DNA of 11,062 nt, taken from positions 1-11,062 of the forward strand of contig JAFADP010000156.1 in assembly GCA_023424785.1 (NCBI GenBank). The letters are read 5' to 3'. The position numbers and the translations under genes were made by a program. The notes under the pieces were generated by a model. That model did no database searches and had not been told where the DNA came from. It saw only the letters and a program-made list of their open reading frames with translations. Position 1 is the first letter of the stretch. Each line of letters opens with the position of its first letter. This document shows positions 7,064 to 11,062 of the stretch, one piece after another. Source of the stretch: Bacillota bacterium (lineage in GTDB: Bacteria; Bacillota; Clostridia; Clostridiales; Clostridiaceae).

Positions 7064-8194
7064 ATGAGAAGTAAAGTTAAAGTAATAATATTTATTGCTT
7101 TTATGTATTTTATTACTATGTTAAGTATTTTTTCAAAAGATAAGTCTTTCTCTGATAATGAAAATAGATATCTTGCTACAAAACCTAAGTTTACATTTGA
7201 AAAACTTAATAATGGTTCATATGCTAAAGAGTATGAAGAATACATAACTGATCAGTTTATATTAAGAGATAAATGGATAAGTATAAAGACTTATAGTGAA
7301 CGAGCTATGTTAAAGAAGGATATTAATGGTGTTTATTTTGGAAAAGATGATTATTTAATTGAAAAATACGAAGGCTTTAATGAAGAACAAGTAAATAAAA
7401 ATATAAATAGGCTTAACGAATTTATATCAACATATAATAAAAAGATAGGTGAAAATCATGTTAAAGTAATGATTGTTCCTACTGCAAGTGAAGTATTAAA
7501 AGATAAGTTACCTTTGTTTGCATATGATAATACTCAAAAAAGGTTAATAAGCTATATTAATAATGTACTTCCTGAAGGAACTACTATAGATTTAATAAGT
7601 TTATTTGAAAACTATAAGGATGAATATATATATTATAGAACTGACCATCATTGGACATCTTTAGGTGCTTATTATGCATATAAAAAGTGGGGGCAGGAAG
7701 TTAATATAGAAACTTATAATAGTAGTGATTTTTACATTGAAGAAGTAAGTAGTGATTTTTATGGAACTATATATTCAAAAGTAAATACTAAGGTAAAACC
7801 AGATAGTATATACTTATATAATTTAAAAGATAAGAATATAGAATATAAGTTAGATTATGATTTAGGACAAAAAGTTACAGATAGTATATATGATTTTAAG
7901 AAGCTTGAAGGTAAGGACAAATATGCTGTATTTCTTGGGGGGAATAATGGGTTAGTAAATATAAAAACTAATGTGGGTAATAATAGAAAACTATTAATAA
8001 TAAAAGATTCTTTTGCAAATAGTTTTATACCATTTGTTATAAATAATTTTAGTGAAGTATCAGTTGTAGATTTTCGTTATTATAATATGAAAATAAGTGA
8101 ATATATAGAAAAAGAAAATTTTACAGATATTTTATTTTTATATAATTCATTAAATTTTAATAAGGATAAAAACCTAATAAAATTATCATATTAA
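7064..8194 (+). CDS. DHHW-family (AlgX/AlgJ-like) SGNH acyltransferase or esterase, membrane-anchored
   Basis: This 376-residue protein has one N-terminal membrane segment (about residues 4-23) and an extracytoplasmic SGNH-like domain. The family signature DHHW is at 194-197 within YYRTDHHWTSLGAYYAY. D194 and H196 line up with the Asp-x-His pair of the AlgX triad (DxHW), and S316 in IIKDSFANSF is the likely nucleophile. An FLGGNNGLV stretch (~288) is also typical. It probably takes the acyl group delivered by the MBOAT protein upstream and places it on a glycan or other envelope polymer. Its binding site AGGAGG (7054-7059) overlaps the MBOAT stop codon, which fits tight co-expression. Two hairpins follow the stop, the second a clear terminator. 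Transferase versus esterase activity cannot be decided from sequence, and the substrate is unknown. Confidence 0.87.
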   Translation: MRSKVKVIIFIAFMYFITMLSIFSKDKSFSDNENRYLATKPKFTFEKLNNGSYAKEYEEYITDQFILRDKWISIKTYSERAMLKKDINGVYFGKDDYLIEKYEGFNEEQVNKNINRLNEFISTYNKKIGENHVKVMIVPTASEVLKDKLPLFAYDNTQKRLISYINNVLPEGTTIDLISLFENYKDEYIYYRTDHHWTSLGAYYAYKKWGQEVNIETYNSSDFYIEEVSSDFYGTIYSKVNTKVKPDSIYLYNLKDKNIEYKLDYDLGQKVTDSIYDFKKLEGKDKYAVFLGGNNGLVNIKTNVGNNRKLLIIKDSFANSFIPFVINNFSEVSVVDFRYYNMKISEYIEKENFTDILFLYNSLNFNKDKNLIKLSY

Positions 8195-8236
8195 TAATGT
8201 TTATATTAAATTTATTACAATAATATGGTAACATTA
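8195..8236 (+). other. Hairpin immediately after the DHHW gene
   Basis: TAATGTT (8195-8201) pairs with AACATTA (8230-8236). Next to it, TATATTA (8202-8208) pairs with TAATATG (8221-8227). This makes about 14 pairs with one G-U, a 2-nt bulge and a 12-nt loop. It starts at the base after the stop codon and overlaps the next hairpin by two bases. It has no T-tract of its own, and in such AT-rich sequence it may be partly chance. Confidence 0.35.
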
Positions 8237-8272
8237 AACTATGGTCATATATATGGCTATAGTTTATTTTTT
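8235..8272 (+). terminator. Intrinsic terminator of the DUF4358-MBOAT-DHHW unit
   Basis: The segment 8235-8266 folds into an unbroken stem of about 14 pairs (outer TAAACTAT with ATAGTTTA, then GGTCAT with ATGGCT, including two G-U pairs) around an ATAT loop. It is followed by TTTTTT (8267-8272). It separates the envelope cassette from the PspA gene, whose ATG is 34 nt further on. I find no convincing promoter in those 34 nt. Confidence 0.82.
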
Positions 8273-8305
8273 AATAAAAATTTATGAAAGGATAAAGGAA
8301 TTTAT

Positions 8306-8974
8306 ATGGGTGTTTTAAAGAGGTTTACAAATATTATGTCATGTAAAATAGAAGGATTATTAAATAAATCAAAAGATCCAATAAAAGATATTAATAAATA
8401 TATAGTTGTATTAGAAGGACAACTTGGAGAAGTTAATAGTGAATCTGAAGCTATAATATTACTTGAAAAGAGAAAAAAGAGAGAAGTTATGGAGTGCGAA
8501 GATGAAGCTTTTAAAATGCAAAGATATGCTGAAAAATCTATGATGGCTCATAAAGAAGCAGATGCAAGAAGATTCTTAGAAAAGAAAAAAGAACTAGATA
8601 AAAAAGTAGAAAAATTAAAGAAAGAGTATGCTCTTATATCAGATAGTACTGATAAAATGGATAAAATGAAAGAAAAATTACAAAATGATATAAAAACTTT
8701 AAAAAATCGTAGAGATGAAGCAAAGAGAAAATTAGATTCTGTAAATAGTGGAGTTGAATCTAAATTAAATAAGTTAGAAGAAAATGCAGATAGAGCTATA
8801 TTTGAAGCAGAAGCATTAGAAGAACTAAATAATCTTTCAAGTAATAACAATGATTTAAGCGAATTTGATGTTCTTTATGAAGATAACAATAAAGATGTTG
8901 AGAAATCAAATAAAGTTTCTGAAGAAGAATTAGATGATAATCTTGAGGAATTAAGAAGACAATTAGGATTATAG
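8306..8974 (+). CDS. pspA: PspA/IM30-family phage-shock (membrane stress) protein
   Basis: This 222-residue protein has the length and plan of PspA, B. subtilis YdjF and LiaH. The N-terminus MGVLKRFTNIMSCKIEGLLNK is the expected amphipathic membrane-binding helix, followed by KDPIKDINKYI. Residues ~25-170 form a long, highly charged coiled coil (EKKKELDKKVEKLKKEY and similar), and a short helix, EELDDNLEELRRQLGL, closes the protein. A polar Asn/Asp/Glu-rich linker (~176-205) separates the two. There is no signal peptide or membrane segment, as expected for a cytoplasmic protein that assembles on the inner face of stressed membranes. AAAGGA (8294-8299) serves the ATG at 8306. A YdjI-like SPFH gene follows, as in the B. 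subtilis ydj cluster, but no YdjG/YdjH-like membrane proteins lie between them. The liaRS-type regulators are not in view. Confidence 0.9.
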   Translation: MGVLKRFTNIMSCKIEGLLNKSKDPIKDINKYIVVLEGQLGEVNSESEAIILLEKRKKREVMECEDEAFKMQRYAEKSMMAHKEADARRFLEKKKELDKKVEKLKKEYALISDSTDKMDKMKEKLQNDIKTLKNRRDEAKRKLDSVNSGVESKLNKLEENADRAIFEAEALEELNNLSSNNNDLSEFDVLYEDNNKDVEKSNKVSEEELDDNLEELRRQLGL

Positions 8975-8984
8975 CTATTATAAT
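8956..8984 (+). promoter_or_regulatory. Candidate promoter for the SPFH gene, inside the end of pspA
   Basis: AAGACA (8956-8961, 4/6 match to the -35 box) is followed 17 bp later by a perfect TATAAT (8979-8984). The -35 lies in the last codons of pspA and the -10 just after its stop. Transcription would begin near 8991, about 50 nt before the SPFH start. It may add SPFH transcript on top of readthrough from pspA, since no terminator separates the two genes. Confidence 0.4.
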
Positions 8985-9026
8985 ATATTCATGTTAATAT
9001 TTGTTATATTACAAAAATATTTAATA

Positions 9027-9033
9027 AAAGGAG
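9027..9033 (+). promoter_or_regulatory. Ribosome binding site that decides the SPFH start
   Basis: AAAGGAG lies only 1 nt before an in-frame ATG at 9035 but 10 nt before the ATG at 9044. The spacing supports 9044, and the resulting N-terminus MGLFSNQFSNVVEWEE matches how YdjI-like proteins normally begin. Confidence 0.75.
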
Positions 9034-9043
9034 AATGGAATGT

Positions 9044-10039
9044 ATGGGACTTTTTTCAAATCAGTTTTCAAATGTAGTTGAATGGGAAGAATATAGAGAT
9101 GATTTAATGTTTTGGAAGTGGAGTAATAAAGAGATAAAAAAGGGTTCTAAGTTAATAATAAGACCAGGTCAAGATGCTATATTTATGTATAATGGAAAAA
9201 TTGAAGGAGTATTTACTGAAGAGGGAAGTTATGATATAGAATCAGAAATAATACCATTTTTATCAACTCTTAAAGGATTTAAGTTTGGTTTTAATAGTGG
9301 AATAAGAGCAGAAGTTTTATTTATAAATACTAAAGAATTTACTATGAAATGGGGAACTCAAAAACCTGTAATAATGAAAGATGAAAGAACAGGCAAAGGA
9401 GTTCCAATAAGAGCTTTAGGAAATGTTAGTGTTAGACTATCAGATTACATGACTTTCATAGATAAGATAGCAGGTATTAAGAAGCAATATTCAATAGACG
9501 AAGCTAAGGAAAGAATAATGTCAATACTTCCACAGGAATTAATGAAGTGGATAGGAAAAGAAGGAAAAGATATATTTAATCTTCAAGTAAGCTCAGATGC
9601 TATAGCTGGTGGAATTTGTGAAGATTTAGATATGGAAATGAATAAACTTGGTATAGAAGTAACTAGTTTTTCAATAGGCGGAATTACAATACCAGAAGAA
9701 ATGCAAAAGATGATGGAAAAGATGGCAGCACAAGATTTAGTAGATGATGTTGATAAATATCAAAAGATTTCTATGACTGATGCAATGGCACAAGGTAAAA
9801 TGAATAGTGGCAGTGTTGCAGGAGATATGATGGCTATGCAAATGGGTATGATGATGGGTCAGCAAATGGTTAACAATATGAATAATAACAATAACAACAA
9901 AAGTAATAGTCAATCTCAAAATAAACAACAATCAAATCAAGATGGTGAAGTACAGCAAGGTCCTAAATTCTGTCCAGAGTGTGGAACAAAAACTAATGGC
10001 GCTAAATTTTGCTCAGAATGTGGAACGAAATTAAGATAA
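9044..10039 (+). CDS. ydjI: YdjI-like SPFH/Band-7 protein with C-terminal zinc ribbon
   Basis: From the ATG at 9044 this is 331 residues. The start MGLFSNQFSNVVEWEEYRDD and the stretch KEIKKGSKLIIRPGQDAIF are hallmarks of the YdjI group of SPFH proteins (sometimes annotated virion core protein-like). The SPFH domain covers about residues 25-235. A Met-rich segment (262-279) and an Asn/Gln/Ser-rich linker (277-300, with six Asn in a row at 280-285) lead to a zinc ribbon with C310, C313, C323 and C326 in two CPECGTK/CSECGTK knuckles. There is no signal peptide or clear membrane segment. In B. subtilis YdjI works with PspA (YdjF) at the membrane, so here it probably recruits or positions the PspA encoded 69 nt upstream; that partnership is inferred from synteny. 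It ends 12 nt before the next promoter. Confidence 0.88.
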   Translation: MGLFSNQFSNVVEWEEYRDDLMFWKWSNKEIKKGSKLIIRPGQDAIFMYNGKIEGVFTEEGSYDIESEIIPFLSTLKGFKFGFNSGIRAEVLFINTKEFTMKWGTQKPVIMKDERTGKGVPIRALGNVSVRLSDYMTFIDKIAGIKKQYSIDEAKERIMSILPQELMKWIGKEGKDIFNLQVSSDAIAGGICEDLDMEMNKLGIEVTSFSIGGITIPEEMQKMMEKMAAQDLVDDVDKYQKISMTDAMAQGKMNSGSVAGDMMAMQMGMMMGQQMVNNMNNNNNNKSNSQSQNKQQSNQDGEVQQGPKFCPECGTKTNGAKFCSECGTKLR

Positions 10040-10051
10040 AACAACAAAATA

Positions 10052-10080
10052 TTGACACAACTTTCCAAATATAGTATTAT
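10052..10080 (+). promoter_or_regulatory. Near-consensus sigma-A promoter upstream of the ATP-grasp gene
   Basis: A perfect TTGACA (10052-10057) lies 17 bp before TATTAT (10075-10080, 5/6). This is the best full promoter in the window. Transcription should start near 10087, which is 2 nt before a strong terminator hairpin. Confidence 0.75.
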
Positions 10081-10088
10081 TAAGATAA

Positions 10089-10128
10089 GCAAAGGAGCTG
10101 AAAAATATTTAGTTTCTTTGCCTTTTTT
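10089..10128 (+). terminator. Intrinsic terminator or leader attenuator just after the promoter
   Basis: GCAAAGGAGCTGAA (10089-10102) pairs without a break with TTTAGTTTCTTTGC (10108-10121). This gives 14 pairs including three G-U, with a 5-nt loop. After one C comes TTTTTT (10123-10128). It can end the pspA-ydjI transcript. It will also act on RNA from the promoter at 10052-10080, because the hairpin begins about 2 nt after the expected start of transcription. Confidence 0.8.
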
Positions 10129-10160
10129 ATTTTAAAAACTAAGTTTAAGGAGGGGGTAGA

Positions 10161-11062
10161 ATGAATAAATTAATTGAACACATGAATTCTATAAATAGGT
10201 TAATGGCTAGGTATGGCGTTAAATTTGGAATATATAAAAATAATGTTTTTAAGGAGCAATTATTTCCTTTTGATGCAATACCTAGAGTTATAAAAAAGAC
10301 AGAATTTGATTTTCTTGAAAAAGGGTTAATTCAAAGAGTTAAAGCTCTTAATATGTTTTTAAAAGATATATATAATGAAGGGAAAATAGTTGAAGATGGA
10401 ATAATACCAGAAGAATTTATATTTTCATCAAAGGGTTATCTCCCACAATGTAAAGGAATTATACCTCCAGCAGAAATATATAGTCATATCTCAGGTATAG
10501 ATTTAGTGCAAGCAGAAGATAAAAGCTGGTACATATTGGAGGATAATTTAAGAGTTCCTTCTGGAGCAGCATATCCAATGATAGCTAGAGAATTATGTAG
10601 AAAAGCAAGTCCTAAGACATTTAGTAATAATAAAATTATTGATAATAGAAATTACGCAAGTTTATTAAAAGAAACTATGGATAATGTAAATGTAGGTGGA
10701 GTTAGAGTCATAATGACTCCAGGAAGAAATAATGCAGCCTTTTTTGAACATTCATATTTAGCAGAAAAAACAGATTCTATACTGGCTATGGCAAGTGATT
10801 TAACAGTAGAGGATAATAAGCTTTATTATAAAAGTTGTAATGGAGAAAAACAAAGAGTTGGAGTTATGTATAGGAGAATATCGGATGAATATTTAGATCC
10901 AATGTGTTTTTTACCAGAATCATTAATAGGTATTCCAAATCTTATGGAAGCATATAAGGCAGGGAATGTTGCTATAATTAATGCACCAGGAAATGGAATA
11001 GCTGATGATAAAGGAATTTATTATTTTGTACCTAAAATGATTAAATATTATTTAAATGAAGA
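10161..11062 (+). CDS. Circularly permuted ATP-grasp type 2 protein (former DUF404/DUF407), 3' end outside window
   Basis: The frame is open from the ATG at 10161, preceded by AAGGAGGGGG (10148-10157), to the window end: 300 codons with no stop. Conserved blocks of the family are readable in order: LFPFDAIPRVI (about residues 34-44), LEKGLIQRVKALNMFLKDIY (~52-71), DGIIPEEF (~79), a YILEDNLRVPSGAAYPM segment (~124-140) and IINAPGNGIADDKGIYYFVPKMIKYYL (~272-298). The family has an ATP-grasp fold and is proposed from comparative genomics to form peptide-like amide bonds. It is usually encoded beside an alpha-E-domain protein and a transglutaminase-like protein, which would lie beyond 11062. No signal peptide is seen, so it is cytoplasmic. 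The substrate is unknown. It is preceded by its own promoter and an attenuator-like terminator. Family assignment is confident; function is not. Confidence 0.88.
   Translation, partial: MNKLIEHMNSINRLMARYGVKFGIYKNNVFKEQLFPFDAIPRVIKKTEFDFLEKGLIQRVKALNMFLKDIYNEGKIVEDGIIPEEFIFSSKGYLPQCKGIIPPAEIYSHISGIDLVQAEDKSWYILEDNLRVPSGAAYPMIARELCRKASPKTFSNNKIIDNRNYASLLKETMDNVNVGGVRVIMTPGRNNAAFFEHSYLAEKTDSILAMASDLTVEDNKLYYKSCNGEKQRVGVMYRRISDEYLDPMCFLPESLIGIPNLMEAYKAGNVAIINAPGNGIADDKGIYYFVPKMIKYYLNE

Noticed and set aside
7045..7245. Minus-strand open frame of 66 codons
   Set aside because: It lies over the MBOAT/DHHW junction, has no family resemblance, and both sense genes are well supported.
8548..8850. 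Minus-strand open frame of 100 codons, rich in Ser, Phe and Leu
   Set aside because: This composition is what the reverse strand of a Lys/Glu-rich coiled coil gives; it is a shadow of pspA.
9035..9043. SPFH start at 9035, adding MEC
   Set aside because: AAAGGAG would be only 1 nt from this ATG; 9044 has proper spacing and matches the family N-terminus.
9737..9931. Minus-strand open frame with many His and Ile codons
   Set aside because: It is the reverse of the Met- and Asn-rich part of the SPFH gene; the His run (HHHTH) comes from ATG/ATGATG read backwards.
10107..10144. Alternative pairing of ATTTAGTTT (10107-10115) with AAACTAAGT (10136-10144) as an antiterminator
   Set aside because: Nine pairs are possible, but the second strand lies after the T-tract and would be made too late to prevent termination in the usual way.
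1..11062. Mobile element, CRISPR array, tRNA/rRNA or phage genes
   Set aside because: I saw no transposase or integrase, no regularly spaced repeats and no RNA-gene signature on either strand. The PspA and SPFH genes are cellular stress genes despite names that recall phage or virion proteins.

Overview
The window is very AT-rich, and every gene reads on the + strand with strong AGGAG-type ribosome binding sites. It shows LPXTG pilins with class C sortases, a clostridial-type DUF4358/MBOAT/DHHW cassette, and a PspA/YdjI pair. Together these suggest a low-GC Firmicute, most likely a Clostridium (cluster I) chromosome. Species cannot be named from the sequence alone.

Layout. (1) 1-3950 is the end of a sortase-assembled pilus locus. 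It holds the C-terminus of an ancillary SpaA/Cna-B-type pilin with an unusual LPTMG sorting motif, then a complete major pilin (LPTTG), and then two tandem class C sortases. An intrinsic terminator sits between the major pilin and the sortases, and a strong one closes the locus. (2) 3941-5021 is a monocistronic type I (cytosolic) L-asparaginase. Its extended -10 promoter overlaps the pilus terminator. (3) 5038-8272 is a three-gene envelope cassette: a DUF4358 lipoprotein, an AlgI-like MBOAT acyltransferase, and a membrane-anchored DHHW/AlgX-like SGNH protein. The genes are 3 and 8 nt apart, and a hairpin with a T-tract ends the unit. (4) 8306-10128 is a PspA/IM30-family membrane-stress protein followed by a YdjI-like SPFH protein with a C-terminal zinc ribbon. 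(5) From 10052 on, a near-consensus promoter is followed at once by an intrinsic terminator. Beyond it lies the first 300 codons of a circularly permuted ATP-grasp protein (former DUF404/DUF407) that runs off the window.

How the genes work together. In region 1 the sortases would link major pilin subunits through a pilin-motif lysine and the LPTTG threonine, with the upstream pilin as tip or base subunit. In region 3 the MBOAT protein would move acyl (probably acetyl) groups across the membrane, and the DHHW protein would place them on an extracytoplasmic polymer. The lipoprotein's role is unknown. In region 4 the SPFH protein probably recruits or organises PspA at the membrane.

Most of the window is recognisable clostridial envelope biology. 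The least explained items are the promoter-plus-immediate-terminator module at 10052-10128, the LPTMG sorting signal, the DUF4358 partner of the acylation pair, and the placement of the ATP-grasp gene beside PspA/YdjI. No mobile element, CRISPR array, tRNA or rRNA was seen, and no stretch over 300 bases lacks a gene.
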